From Legionella cincinnatiensis (lineage in GTDB: Bacteria > Pseudomonadota > Gammaproteobacteria > Legionellales > Legionellaceae), in contig NZ_UGNX01000001.1 in the NCBI RefSeq assembly GCF_900452415.1, positions 434,001-498,000 on the forward strand: a stretch of 64,000 nucleotides of DNA, written 5' to 3'. Positions 19,392 to 28,600 of this stretch are shown here, in pieces (position 1 is the first letter of the stretch; each line of letters begins with the position of its first letter). A program made the position numbers and the translations under genes. The notes under the pieces were generated by a model. It searched no databases, had not been told where the DNA came from, and saw only the letters and a program-made list of their open reading frames with translations.

Positions 19392-21108
19392 GAGTATTTG
19401 TTTTGTACTTAGCACTAATTTATTGTGGATCAATACGAATAGTTTTGCGGAGCAATACAATGCACAACCTCCGGGTTATGCGGTCGCAAGCGCTCATCCA
19501 TTAGCTACAAATGCGGGACTGGAAATTTTAGCTGATGGCGGGAATGCTTTTGATGCCGCAGTAGCTGTATCAGCGGTGTTGGGTGTCGTTGAACCTTATC
19601 ATTCTGGTTTGGGTGGAGGAGGATTTTGGCTGTTGCATCAAGAAGAGCAACATAAAAATATCTTTATCGACGCTCGTGAAACAGCACCTATGGCTGCTAA
19701 AAAAGACATGTATTTGGCACCCGATGGTAGGGTGATACCAGGTTTATCACTCAATGGGGGATTGGCGGCAGCAATTCCTGGTGAACCTGCTGCTTTAGCA
19801 TATATTGCCAAAAACTATGGACGATTACCTTTGGAAAAAACTCTTGCTCCTGCTATTCGATTGGCAGAAGAAGGTTTTATTGTGGATAAACAGCTTTATA
19901 CTTTCTTGAAGAATGAAGATAGATTTAAGCAAATTAAAAAATATCCGGCTACCGCAGCAATTTTTCTAAACGAGGGTCGACCTTATTTAATCGGCGAGCG
20001 CCTAGTACAAAAGGATTTGGCGAAGACATTAAAGTTAATTGCTAAAAATGGAGAACAGGGTTTTTATACAGGTGAAGTAGCAGAACAATTAGTTAAAGGG
20101 GTTAATGCAGCAGGCGGGATTTGGACCTTGGCTGATTTAGCTCAATATCGGATTAAGGTAAGAGAGCCTTTAATAGGGGCCTACCATAATATGCTTATTA
20201 TTACGGCACCACCGCCTTCAGCAGGTGGCGTTGCTTTATTAACAATGCTGAATATATTGTCTCACTATTCTCTTGCTTCATTCTCTAAAGTGCAATGGAT
20301 ACATTATCTGGTCGAGTCTATGCGGCTTGCTTATTGGCAAAGGGAGCAATTTTTAGGAGATCCTGATTTTGTGAGTATACCTGTAGCGAAGTTAATTTCT
20401 GCAGAAAATGGTAAGCAATTAAGTACATTAATTTCTCCAGATAAAGCTACTGCAAGTTCGGTTTTACAAGGGCAATCAAAAAAAACTACCGGTTCTACAA
20501 GTACAACACATATCTCGATTATTGATGCCGAAGGAAATCGTGTTGCTGCAACGATGACCATAAATTATATTTTTGGCTCTAGCGTTGTTGCTGAAGGAAC
20601 TGGCGTCTTGTTGAATGACGAAATGGATGATTTTTCAAGCAAAGTCGGCGAAGAAAATGTGTTTGGCATTGTTGGGGCTGATAAAAACTCCATTGAACCT
20701 GGCAAAAGACCCTTATCAAGTATGACGCCTACATTTCTCGAGTTGCCGGGACGAGTTGCGATTTTAGGCACTCCAGGAGGTAGTCGCATCCCTACAATGA
20801 TATTAATTGCGTCCTTGGTGTTTAAAGACGCGTATGGAGCAATCAGTATGGTTTCTGCTATGCGCTTCCACCATCAGTATTTACCTGATATTTTGCAATT
20901 TGAACCTGATACATTTCCACCAACAATTCAAGAAAGTCTAAAAGCGATGGGCTATCACCTGATGCCATTAGGACAATATTATGGGGATATGCAAGCAATT
21001 ACGTGGGATAAGCAAAGCAATGTATTAACTGCCACATCTGATCCACGCAATATAGGCTTGGCCGCATCAATTGTGAATCAACAAAGAGGATATGGGGTAG
21101 GGTATTAA
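19363..21108 (+). CDS. ggt: Gamma-glutamyltransferase
   Basis: A 581-residue periplasmic gamma-glutamyl transpeptidase/glutathione hydrolase. A signal peptide (about residues 1-29, ending NSFAE) precedes the mature chain. The large subunit carries GGGGFWLLH and the RETAP motif. The autocleavage Thr is T381 in STTHISI, followed by the small-subunit elements [16 protein letters not shown], and [12 protein letters not shown] and GTPGGSRIP of the oxyanion and substrate sites. The start overlaps coaD by 29 bases; no better start is visible downstream because the signal peptide needs this one. Confidence 0.93.
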   Translation: MKIKLRKIHKSICFVLSTNLLWINTNSFAEQYNAQPPGYAVASAHPLATNAGLEILADGGNAFDAAVAVSAVLGVVEPYHSGLGGGGFWLLHQEEQHKNIFIDARETAPMAAKKDMYLAPDGRVIPGLSLNGGLAAAIPGEPAALAYIAKNYGRLPLEKTLAPAIRLAEEGFIVDKQLYTFLKNEDRFKQIKKYPATAAIFLNEGRPYLIGERLVQKDLAKTLKLIAKNGEQGFYTGEVAEQLVKGVNAAGGIWTLADLAQYRIKVREPLIGAYHNMLIITAPPPSAGGVALLTMLNILSHYSLASFSKVQWIHYLVESMRLAYWQREQFLGDPDFVSIPVAKLISAENGKQLSTLISPDKATASSVLQGQSKKTTGSTSTTHISIIDAEGNRVAATMTINYIFGSSVVAEGTGVLLNDEMDDFSSKVGEENVFGIVGADKNSIEPGKRPLSSMTPTFLELPGRVAILGTPGGSRIPTMILIASLVFKDAYGAISMVSAMRFHHQYLPDILQFEPDTFPPTIQESLKAMGYHLMPLGQYYGDMQAITWDKQSNVLTATSDPRNIGLAASIVNQQRGYGVGY

Positions 21109-21184
21109 TGATACTTCAGGAATTCTGTTTGGATCCTCTGCTTGCGCAGTATCACTATGTCTTTTAATTTAATGGCAGTGCATA

Positions 21185-21925
21185 TTATGGTGTATTACTT
21201 TCTCCAACCAACTCTTTGATTGCAATAAAAGTTTGTTTAATCAACTCTTCTTTATTTCCTAAAGTAAATTGCGAAGCATCAATTGGTTTGCCTATATGAA
21301 TTTCTGCCTTTTGCTTTAAATGAATATTAAAGCTTCGGGCAGGTAGAATATTATTTGCGCCACGGATTCCTATAGGAATAATTGTGGCTTTAGATTGAAT
21401 CGCCGTAATAAAGCCTCCTTTTTTAAAAGGGCCGAGTTTTCCATCTTTAGAACGAGTACCTTCAGGAGCAATCCACATAATAATTCCACTTTCCATGAGG
21501 TGCTGGGCAAAAGCTAAATCCTTAATAGCCTGGTATTTATTCTTTCTATCTATAAAAGGAAACTCTGCTGCTGCCATTGCTTTACCCATTAAGGGTATTT
21601 TTGCAAGCTCCTTTTTTGAAAGCATACGAATGGAGTGATTTGGAAAGGCCTTAAAAGCAAGCGGAATATCGTAGGCGCTTGAATGATTACACATAATAAT
21701 GGTCGCTTTTCCTGCTTGCGGTTGAATATTGAAGGGATTAATGACTTTATATTCAACTTGCACTTCATTCAATAATTGATCAACCCAATGGTGTAGTGCC
21801 TTATCAGTCCACGAGCGATTTAAAGTACTAAGAAAATACTTAGAGATACAGCGAATACTAGTTACTGCCGTATAAAACATTAAAGCGCAAATAACCCAGG
21901 CAGTTCTAAATTGATTTATTTTCAT
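21185..21925 (-). CDS. plsC: 1-acylglycerol-3-phosphate O-acyltransferase family protein
   Basis: A 246-residue PlsC-type acyltransferase of phospholipid synthesis. An N-terminal hydrophobic anchor (about 8-28) is followed by motif I NHSSAYD (HX4D), motif II around FIDR, and motif III APEGTRS...LGPFKKGG, with IIPIGI as motif IV. More than one such gene is usual in Legionella, so the exact substrate is open. It lies downstream of mutM on the same strand, with a 114-base gap. Confidence 0.88.
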   Translation of the reverse strand: MKINQFRTAWVICALMFYTAVTSIRCISKYFLSTLNRSWTDKALHHWVDQLLNEVQVEYKVINPFNIQPQAGKATIIMCNHSSAYDIPLAFKAFPNHSIRMLSKKELAKIPLMGKAMAAAEFPFIDRKNKYQAIKDLAFAQHLMESGIIMWIAPEGTRSKDGKLGPFKKGGFITAIQSKATIIPIGIRGANNILPARSFNIHLKQKAEIHIGKPIDASQFTLGNKEELIKQTFIAIKELVGESNTP

Positions 21926-22039
21926 TATCGTTAGGATAAAGTAAGTTAGCGCTAATATAACGCATGTTGAATGGATTGCCCAGCGTGTTTTTAGTATTAT
22001 AGAAAACCTATTCGGCCATTGTGAATGAAGTTTTTCGTG

Positions 22040-22864
22040 TTAGAGTCCCCATTTTTGGCATTTAGGACAAAAACTAGAGTTACGCCCGCCAAGGATAACT
22101 GATTCAATTGGATGTTGGCACTCCATACACGGTTGATTTTTTCGGCCATATACTTTAAGTGAAATGCTAAAATAACCGGGTTTCCCATCGAATGCATAAA
22201 AATCTTTTAAAGTAGTACCTCCACATGCTATAGCTTGTTGGAGTACCTCTTTAATGTGCGCGGCTAAGTTGAAGTGAGCTTCTTCAGAAAGCATTTTTGT
22301 GGGGGTGCTCGGATGAATTTTAGCTAAAAAAAGACTTTCTGTAGCATAGATATTGCCTACGCCTACAACAATTTCATTATCCATAATGAATGATTTAATC
22401 GGTTTATTTTTATTTTTTCCTTTTTGAAATAAATAATGGCCATTAAATTCTTCTGAAAGCGGTTCTTTGCCTAAATGAACAAGAAGAGGGTGTTCATATG
22501 GGTTTTTATCGATATAAAGAAACAAACCAAATCGCCTAGGATCATAAAATCGTAAGAGAAGATCATTGTTTAGCGCTACGGTAATATGATCGTGTTTTTG
22601 GAGAGTACTACTACTTTCGGCCATTCTTAAGTGTCCTGACATTCCTAGATGAATGAGAAGATAGCCTTGGGATAGGTGGATTAATATATATTTTGCTCTA
22701 CGAGTAACCGCAATAATTTTTTTCCCAACACACAGTTCATTTAAGTGATTAGGAACAGGTAATCTAAGTCTTGGATTATGAACGCTAATCCTACTAATTG
22801 TTTGTCCCTCCAGATGGAGTTTAACTCCCTCTTTTGTGGTTTCAACCTCCGGTAATTCAGGCAT
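22040..22864 (-). CDS. mutM: Formamidopyrimidine-DNA glycosylase
   Basis: A 274-residue Fpg/MutM base-excision repair enzyme that removes 8-oxoguanine. The N-terminal catalytic PELPEVE (Pro2 nucleophile, Glu3) is perfect. Lys near residue 57 (RRAKYILI) and the H2TH region (VGVGNIYATESLF) are present, and the C-terminal zinc finger has C-x2-C near the end and C-x2-C at residues about 266-270 (CMEC...FCPKC). The start is translationally coupled to the small upstream gene through a one-base TAATG overlap. Confidence 0.96.
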   Translation of the reverse strand: MPELPEVETTKEGVKLHLEGQTISRISVHNPRLRLPVPNHLNELCVGKKIIAVTRRAKYILIHLSQGYLLIHLGMSGHLRMAESSSTLQKHDHITVALNNDLLLRFYDPRRFGLFLYIDKNPYEHPLLVHLGKEPLSEEFNGHYLFQKGKNKNKPIKSFIMDNEIVVGVGNIYATESLFLAKIHPSTPTKMLSEEAHFNLAAHIKEVLQQAIACGGTTLKDFYAFDGKPGYFSISLKVYGRKNQPCMECQHPIESVILGGRNSSFCPKCQKWGL

Positions 22865-23115
22865 TATTTTTTATCATTATGTTCTATAATTCTGCCTTCG
22901 CTTTTTTTGACTACTTCTGTTGTCGTCTTAGTGTTTGAAAATAGAACTTGTCTTATTGCCGCTATTACCCACAGGGTGCCGCCGATGATAATGCCCCAAA
23001 TTAAAACATAAGAGAACATGAATAACAGACCTAAGAACAATGCAATTGCCATTCCTGCTATGACGAAAGGGACTAGGGTCTCAAAAACTTTTGCAAATGG
23101 AAATTTCTCATTCAT
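22864..23115 (-). CDS. Small membrane protein with two transmembrane helices
   Basis: An 83-residue protein with two hydrophobic segments (about residues 14-34 and 36-58) and a basic, hydrophilic C-terminal tail. I do not recognise a named family. Its stop overlaps the mutM start by one base (TAATG), so the two are cotranslated; a functional link to DNA repair is not implied. Confidence 0.6.
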   Translation of the reverse strand: MNEKFPFAKVFETLVPFVIAGMAIALFLGLLFMFSYVLIWGIIIGGTLWVIAAIRQVLFSNTKTTTEVVKKSEGRIIEHNDKK

Positions 23116-23302
23116 ATCATTATTCCTAATCTTAATTACTATAATTATCGGCTACTTAATGAAATGTTGCAATGTAAAGCGTAAAATTGTGTTATTCTTA
23201 TTATCATATGTATAATATATAAGGACGTATGAGAATTATTGAGATTCAACTAAGGGAAGAGTTTTTTTAATTTGCATGTTTTGCATTTGAAGCGGGGTAA
23301 TT

Positions 23303-24484
23303 ATGGTTTTTGGTTATTTAAACCTGTCTTTTTGGGGATATGTTGTTGCGACATTGATTTTGACGCAAATTACTATCGCAGCAGTAACGTTGTATCTTCA
23401 CCGAAATCAAACACATCGAGCTCTGACTTTACATCCTCTTGTCAGTCATTTTTTTCGTTGTTGGTTATGGTTAACTACTGGCATGGTTACAGCAGATTGG
23501 GTTGCGATTCATCGCAAACACCATGCATCAGCAGATGTAGAAGGAGACCCCCATAGTCCTGTAGTTTTTGGTATTAAAAAAGTATTTTGGGAAGGAGCGG
23601 AGCTTTATCGCGCAGCTCGTAAAGATAGAGAGATGGTTGCTAAATACTCTCACGGCACGCCTACGGATTGGGTGGAGCGGAAGGTTTATTCGTGTCATTC
23701 TGCCAAAGGAATTTGGCTCATGTTCTTAATGGACTTGTTTTTATTTGGTTTACCTGGAATTACCATTTGGGCAATCCAAATGATGTGGATACCTGTTTTT
23801 GCTGCTGGAGTCATTAATGGTATTGGACATCATTGGGGATATAGAAACTTTGAGTGCCATGATGCAGCAAGAAATATTTTTCCTTGGGGATTTTGGATCG
23901 GAGGGGAAGAGCTGCATAACAATCACCATACTTTTGCTTCTTCAGCAAAGTTCTCAGTGAAATGGTGGGAGTTTGATATAGGTTGGATGTATATTCGCAT
24001 TCTTTCTTTTTTCGGTTTGGCTAAAGTTAAAAAATTACCACCTAAACTTGCTATGGATGCAGGTAAATTACAGATCGATTTAGATACAGTGAAAGCAGTG
24101 GTTTCTAATCGATTCCAAGTGATGTCAAATTATTATAAGAGCGTGATTAGACCAATACTTCAACAAGAAAAAAGCAGTGGTGTTGAAAGTAAAGAAGAGA
24201 AAAAGCTATTTTCTCGCGCAGGAAGCCTTTTGAGACGTGAAAATTGCTTGTTGACTACGAAAGCGAAAATTCGTTTATCGAATTTGCTTGAGGCTCGTGA
24301 ACAATTGCGTGTTGTTTATGCCTACAAGCAGTCATTGCAAAATATTTGGCTAAAAACAGCGTCTACTCAAAAAGAGTTAGTGGAGGCCTTGCAGCAATGG
24401 TGTCGACAGGCAGAAGAGTCTGGCCTTGAAGTTTTAAAACAGTTTGCGCAACAAATAAAAGGATATGTACCTGTTTACAAGTAA
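23303..24484 (+). CDS. Acyl-CoA/acyl-lipid delta-9-type fatty acid desaturase
   Basis: A 393-residue membrane di-iron desaturase. All three histidine boxes are seen: H33-RNQT-H38, H70-RK-HH74, and HNNHH near residue 203. Four hydrophobic segments surround them, as in the OLE1/DesC-like group. The C-terminal 130 residues are a hydrophilic helical extension without a cytochrome b5 motif. It would introduce a double bond into membrane fatty acids. A good terminator follows. Confidence 0.88.
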   Translation: MVFGYLNLSFWGYVVATLILTQITIAAVTLYLHRNQTHRALTLHPLVSHFFRCWLWLTTGMVTADWVAIHRKHHASADVEGDPHSPVVFGIKKVFWEGAELYRAARKDREMVAKYSHGTPTDWVERKVYSCHSAKGIWLMFLMDLFLFGLPGITIWAIQMMWIPVFAAGVINGIGHHWGYRNFECHDAARNIFPWGFWIGGEELHNNHHTFASSAKFSVKWWEFDIGWMYIRILSFFGLAKVKKLPPKLAMDAGKLQIDLDTVKAVVSNRFQVMSNYYKSVIRPILQQEKSSGVESKEEKKLFSRAGSLLRRENCLLTTKAKIRLSNLLEAREQLRVVYAYKQSLQNIWLKTASTQKELVEALQQWCRQAEESGLEVLKQFAQQIKGYVPVYK

Positions 24485-24497
24485 TTTACTTTTGCCG

Positions 24498-24547
24498 ACC
24501 CATCATTTCAATGACTTAAAAAAGTGATGGGTTTTTTGTTTTAATTT
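24498..24547 (+). terminator. Terminator after the desaturase gene
   Basis: CCCATCA (24499-24505) pairs with TGATGGG (24535-24541) and is followed by TTTTTTG. The loop is long (29 bases) but the short stem plus T-run is convincing in this position, 14 bases after the stop. Confidence 0.6.
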
Positions 24548-24589
24548 TATATAGTACTATTTTATTATCGTAATAACAGGGAGTTGTTT

Positions 24590-25330
24590 ATGATGAAAGG
24601 CGTAGCAATAGTAACTGGAGGGACGGGAGGTATCGGTACCGCTATTTGCCAGCGATTGGCTTCCGACTTCCAGGTTGTAGCATGTTATTTTAAGCACGGA
24701 AAACATGAAGAAGCGAAACAATGGCAAGAAGAACAAAAAAAGCTAGGTTTTGATGTTGATATTGTTTATGGAGACATAGCTCAATTTGCAGATTGTGAAA
24801 AACTAATCTCTCTTATCATGGAGCGTTATGAGCGTATTGATGTATTAGTGAATAATGCAGGCATTACCAATGATTGCAGTTTGCGAAAAATGACTCCGGA
24901 ACACTGGCATAGCGTGATTGAGGCTAATTTAACGAGTGTATTTAATATGACTCGTAATGTGCTTCCAATAATGATTGATAAAGGCTATGGTCGCATTGTA
25001 AGCATTTCCTCCATCAATGGACGAAAGGGGCAATTTGGCCAATGTAATTATGCTTCCACTAAATCTGCTTTATATGGTTTTAGTAAAAGTCTCGCGCTGG
25101 AAGTAGCAAGTAAAGGGATAACTGTGAATACGATTTCTCCGGGTTACATAGAAACTCCCATGCTTTCTTCTTTAAAAGAAGAAGTACTTAATTCAATAAT
25201 ATCAAATATTCCTGTTGGACGTTTAGGCCAGCCTAAAGAAATTGCAGATGCTGTCGCTTTTCTAGTGTCTCCAGATAGTGGTTTTATCACGGGAGCTAAC
25301 TTGGATATTAATGGTGGCCAGTATATGTAA
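24590..25330 (+). CDS. phaB: Acetoacetyl-CoA reductase (PhaB/FabG-like SDR), copy 1
   Basis: A 246-residue short-chain dehydrogenase. The ATG at 24590 has ACAGGGAG six bases upstream; a TTG two codons earlier is not needed. The N-terminal NADPH loop is TGGTGGIG, NNAG marks the central strand, and the catalytic Ser, Tyr and Lys lie in SISSINGRKGQFGQ and YASTK. The INGRKGQFGQxNY context is characteristic of PhaB, which reduces acetoacetyl-CoA to 3-hydroxybutyryl-CoA for polyhydroxybutyrate. A second copy follows, then phaR and a phasin. Confidence 0.85.
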   Translation: MMKGVAIVTGGTGGIGTAICQRLASDFQVVACYFKHGKHEEAKQWQEEQKKLGFDVDIVYGDIAQFADCEKLISLIMERYERIDVLVNNAGITNDCSLRKMTPEHWHSVIEANLTSVFNMTRNVLPIMIDKGYGRIVSISSINGRKGQFGQCNYASTKSALYGFSKSLALEVASKGITVNTISPGYIETPMLSSLKEEVLNSIISNIPVGRLGQPKEIADAVAFLVSPDSGFITGANLDINGGQYM

Positions 25331-25335
25331 AAGAT

Positions 25336-25364
25336 AATATCCTGGTTTTTAAAACCAGGATATT
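25336..25364 (+). terminator. Long hairpin between the two phaB copies
   Basis: AATATCCTGGTTTT (25336-25349) and AAAACCAGGATATT (25351-25364) form a 14-base inverted repeat with a single-base centre, starting five bases after the copy 1 stop. The stem is strong but the T-run lies within it, so it may attenuate or process the message rather than end it. Confidence 0.45.
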
Positions 25365-25408
25365 ATGGCTCACTTTAATCTGTCTTTTTTTAAAGAATAG
25401 AGAGTTAT

Positions 25409-26155
25409 ATGCACAAAAATAATATGGCGTTGATTACTGGTGGTACTGGTGATATTGGTACTGCGATAGCCCAAGAATTAGATGCATTATATAAGCATGT
25501 TTTTGCTCTGGATTTAATTTCCGAAAAGCAAGGCCAAGCATGGGAAAATGAATTAAAGGAACAAGGATATAAAAATATTCATTTTCGCCATATGGATGTG
25601 ACGGATTATGAGCAATGTGGCAAAGTTATTTCTTCGATTATTAAAGACTATGGCAATATTGATGTATTGATTAATAATGCAGGAATTACTCGAGACGCCG
25701 TATTTACTAAAATGACAAAAGAGCAATGGGATGAAGTCCTTACTGTTAATCTTGATGGAATGTTTCATGTAACTCGTCATGTAGTTGAAAACATGAGACA
25801 AAACGAATACGGTCGAATTGTTAATGTTTCTTCTGTGAATGCACAAAAAGGCCAATTTTCACAAGCGAATTATGCTGCATCAAAGGCAGGTGTTTATGGG
25901 TTTACAAAAAGCTTGGCGCAAGAGTTAATGAGTAAAAATATTACTGTAAATAGTCTTTCTCCAGGGTATGTGGATACTCGATTAATGAAGGGGATTAGAC
26001 CGGATATTCTCGAAGCAATTATTGACCAAATTCCTGCAAAACGATTAGCTCAGACTCAGGAAATCGCCTGGGCAGTTGAGTTTTTGATTAGCGAAAGAAG
26101 CCGGTATATAACTGGGGCTAACTTAAGTATCAATGGCGGCCTTCATATGTATTAA
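25409..26155 (+). CDS. phaB: Acetoacetyl-CoA reductase (PhaB-like SDR), copy 2
   Basis: A 248-residue paralogue of the preceding gene, sharing the same architecture: TGGTGDIG cofactor loop, NNAGITRD, catalytic VSSVNAQKGQFSQxNY with YAASK, and the ITGANLSINGG tail. The Asn-Ala-Gln variant of the INGRKGQFGQ motif differs from copy 1, so cofactor use or chain length may differ. It is followed closely by phaR. A tandem pair suggests duplication and possible specialisation. Confidence 0.84.
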   Translation: MHKNNMALITGGTGDIGTAIAQELDALYKHVFALDLISEKQGQAWENELKEQGYKNIHFRHMDVTDYEQCGKVISSIIKDYGNIDVLINNAGITRDAVFTKMTKEQWDEVLTVNLDGMFHVTRHVVENMRQNEYGRIVNVSSVNAQKGQFSQANYAASKAGVYGFTKSLAQELMSKNITVNSLSPGYVDTRLMKGIRPDILEAIIDQIPAKRLAQTQEIAWAVEFLISERSRYITGANLSINGGLHMY

Positions 26156-26218
26156 AATTTCAGTATTTATTTATGAATGAATTTAACTAAAATCTTTTCG
26201 CTATATCATGAGAGAATT

Positions 26219-26617
26219 ATGACGCGTTTAATAAAAAAATATAAGAATCGTAGGCTTTATGATACTGAGACTAGCCAATATATAACTTTAGAAGAGTTAC
26301 AACATTATGTTGTAAATAATGTATCGTTTAAAGTAGAAGATTCTCTAACAGGAAAAGATTTAACTAACTCCATTTTATTGCAGATTCTCGTTGAGATGGA
26401 GGCGGGTCCTACTCAATTTTTATCTCCTGAAATTTTGCGTCAAATTATATCCTTAGCGAATCATCCCATGCAGGCTTCTTTAAAACAGATGATGGAGCAG
26501 ATGTTTCAAGTAATGGAGAAGCCATTACAAAATAATCCTTATGTCCAGGCAACTGAAACTTGGAATCAACAAATGCAGAAAGTGATGCAACAATGGCAAA
26601 GCTTATTTAAAGGTTGA
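26219..26617 (+). CDS. phaR: Polyhydroxyalkanoate synthesis regulator PhaR
   Basis: A 132-residue repressor that senses PHA granules. The first 60 residues are the PHB accumulation regulatory DNA-binding domain, with KKYxNRRLYDTxTSxYITL and a following V-x-D-S-xTGxDLT motif. The start ATG at 26219 has GAGAGAATT upstream; the longer frame from 26177 lacks family support. The C-terminal helical part (Gln/Met-rich) is the granule/oligomerisation region. Two TGCN3GCA elements flank the promoter of the next gene, its likely target. Confidence 0.9.
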   Translation: MTRLIKKYKNRRLYDTETSQYITLEELQHYVVNNVSFKVEDSLTGKDLTNSILLQILVEMEAGPTQFLSPEILRQIISLANHPMQASLKQMMEQMFQVMEKPLQNNPYVQATETWNQQMQKVMQQWQSLFKG

Positions 26618-26640
26618 TTCTTAATCCATTATTTTTATGC

Positions 26641-26649
26641 TGCATTGCA
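26641..26649. promoter_or_regulatory. Candidate PhaR operator, upstream site
   Basis: TGCATTGCA matches the TGCN3GCA core I recall for PhaR sites (CTGCN3-4GCAG). It lies 21 bases upstream of the phasin -35 element and is the reverse complement of the downstream site. Confidence 0.5.
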
Positions 26650-26669
26650 AAAAAAAATATTCTAACCCA

Positions 26670-26699
26670 TTGACAAATTTATAGCTTATGGACTAATAT
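26670..26699 (+). promoter_or_regulatory. Predicted promoter of the phasin gene
   Basis: A consensus TTGACA (26670-26675) and TAATAT (26694-26699) are spaced by 18 bases. The start codon is 34 bases downstream, with GGAGA as RBS. Confidence 0.6.
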
Positions 26700-26706
26700 A
26701 AAATTG

Positions 26707-26715
26707 TGCAATGCA
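26707..26715. promoter_or_regulatory. Candidate PhaR operator, downstream site
   Basis: TGCAATGCA, again TGCN3GCA, lies at the expected transcription start of the phasin gene, where a bound repressor would block initiation. Confidence 0.5.
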
Positions 26716-26732
26716 ACATATTGGAGAATATC

Positions 26733-27026
26733 ATGTATCAACAAAACTTTGAAAGATGGACTGAAATAGCCAAGAAAATCCAAGAGCCTTTTCAAGCGAT
26801 GGCTGAATTAAATGTGAAAACGTTACAAGGTATTAATTACCTTAAACCTGAAGAAATCGCAAGTATCAAAAAGCCAGAAGAATTATTAGAGAAACATATT
26901 AATCTGGCTGTTGAAAATGGCCATAAAACTTTGGATTACCTTCAAAAATCTTTTCAAATTATTGAGAAAGCAATGTTAGGTTTTGTTCAAGAAGCCAAAA
27001 AAACTGCTGCTGAGACAAAACATTAA
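26733..27026 (+). CDS. Phasin family protein
   Basis: A 97-residue helical protein starting at the ATG at 26733 (RBS GGAGA). It matches the phasin pattern of a short amphipathic helical bundle: an N-terminal F-E-x-W..A.K...P...MAELN, then L-Q-G...LKPEE, an IxxxKxPEE segment and a long amphipathic C-terminal helix with an AETK-H tail. Phasins coat polyhydroxyalkanoate granules. Gene order (phaB-phaB-phaR-phasin) and the flanking TGCN3GCA sites fit. The PHA synthase gene is not in the window. Confidence 0.85.
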   Translation: MYQQNFERWTEIAKKIQEPFQAMAELNVKTLQGINYLKPEEIASIKKPEELLEKHINLAVENGHKTLDYLQKSFQIIEKAMLGFVQEAKKTAAETKH

Positions 27027-27520
27027 TATACTATTTCTTAAAAAGCAGCCCAACTCATTAAGCTGGAGCTGCTGCCATTCTTTATGTGTATTCCTCTAAT
27101 TCAAATAATCATGTTTTCGAAGAAATTATGGTAAACTCAATTTCACGCATTTTCATCACAAATGCATCAAATATGGCTTTCGGTGAACTATGTAGAGGGT
27201 TCAGGCTAGACTGTATTCTGCCATTGCTGGGGGCATAAAAGTTATTTTTATGCCTTTTATTATATCGAACTCACGTTAATTTAGTAGATTCAAGCGCTTT
27301 TTCTGGGTTAAAATGCGTAAAGTTATCTCATCTTTAGGTAATCTCTCAATAAGTCTGGGGAAAGAAATAGCCTATATTCTGTAGTTTGTACGCAAAATTT
27401 AGGAATCTTACTCTATGTCCTGTCTCTTTAAGGAGACAAGTTACAGGATCTTGAGTAGTTACTTCTTTATCGAGCTACCTTCATTAAGAGAGGAGGGAAT
27501 TACTAAAATAGGGGCAATGA
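27027..27520 (+). other. Long spacer before lptF with a terminator-like hairpin
   Basis: About 494 bases without a protein gene. The clearest signal is a plus-strand intrinsic-terminator shape: GGCATAAAA (27232-27240), a five-base loop, TTTTATGCC (27246-27254) and TTTTATTATA. It lies about 200 bases beyond the phasin stop, so it could end a small RNA starting between 27100 and 27150 rather than the phasin message. A hairpin TGTCTC-n-GAGACA sits near 27420-27440, closer to lptF. No promoter of high quality is visible. Confidence 0.35.
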
Positions 27521-28600
27521 TTGATTATTTTTCGTTATTTAGCTAAAGAAGTGTTGATCACTTTGATTTCGCTAACATCCATACTCGTGTTAATTTTTTT
27601 GAGTAACCAGCTGATTCAATATCTTAATCGAGCAGCCTCTGGTAGTATCCCTGGTGTGATCATCATGAAGTTGATGATGCTGGAATTGCCTACTTTGCTT
27701 TGTTTGCTTATCCCTTTAGGTTTTTACATCGCAATGCTACTTGCTTATGGTCGTTTGTATGCTGAAAGTGAGATGACTGTCCTACGTGCTTGTGGTTATG
27801 GCCCAAATAAATTGTTAAAACATAGTATTATTATGGCAACGGTAGTTGCTTTTATCGTAGCTATAGTGATGATTTGGGGGAGCCCTTTGATTTATATTGA
27901 GCGTGCTAAATTATTACGCTCTACTGGAATCCAGACGCTAGTACAAACCATTATGCCAGGACGTTTTCATGCCATTAATGAAGGTAAAGAGGTGTTCTAT
28001 GTGCAATCGATGAGTCGAGACCATACCAAAGCAGAACAAGTGTTTCTTGCAAAACGAACTAAAGTCGACGATAAAACACGGTGGGATGTCTTATGGGCGG
28101 ATCAAGCCTTTGCAGAAACTGATCCAAAAACAGGTGAAGATTACATCATTCTACAAAATGGTAAGGAATACCAGGGAGTTCCTGGCCATGCTGATTATCA
28201 AATTGCTGAATTTGGCCAGTATAAAGCACGATTACCACATCCTGTAGTAAAGATATCTGAAGATTTTCGCACCATAAGTACTGCCAATTTATTTCCATTT
28301 AATAATACAGATCGTGCTAAAGCAGCTGAATTACAATGGCGTTTTTCGGTACCTATTATGGTGTTTGCTTTGACGTTAATCGCGGTTCCTTTAAGCCGCA
28401 TTAATCCTCGATCGGGTAAGTTTGCCAAGTTATTACCCGCAATTATTATTTATATTGTATATGCTAACTTATTATTCATTGCACGAGATGCTATGGTGTC
28501 TGGAAAAATGCCACAATGGTTAGGGTTATGGTGGGTACATTTGTGCATCATTGCATTTGGGTTATTACTGCTCTGGCGTAATCAGGCAAAACTGGCATGA
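27521..28600 (+). CDS. lptF: LPS export ABC transporter permease LptF
   Basis: A 359-residue subunit of the LptB2FG complex that extracts lipopolysaccharide from the inner membrane. Residues 1-100 and 270-359 hold the six hydrophobic segments around a periplasmic beta-jellyroll domain. The start is a TTG at 27521 with GGGG six bases upstream; it gives the family N-terminus IIxRYLxKEVL, and the nearest ATG is out of frame. It overlaps lptG by four bases (ATGA). Enteric bacteria place pepA divergently next to it; here that gene is absent. Confidence 0.92.
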   Translation: MIIFRYLAKEVLITLISLTSILVLIFLSNQLIQYLNRAASGSIPGVIIMKLMMLELPTLLCLLIPLGFYIAMLLAYGRLYAESEMTVLRACGYGPNKLLKHSIIMATVVAFIVAIVMIWGSPLIYIERAKLLRSTGIQTLVQTIMPGRFHAINEGKEVFYVQSMSRDHTKAEQVFLAKRTKVDDKTRWDVLWADQAFAETDPKTGEDYIILQNGKEYQGVPGHADYQIAEFGQYKARLPHPVVKISEDFRTISTANLFPFNNTDRAKAAELQWRFSVPIMVFALTLIAVPLSRINPRSGKFAKLLPAIIIYIVYANLLFIARDAMVSGKMPQWLGLWWVHLCIIAFGLLLLWRNQAKLA

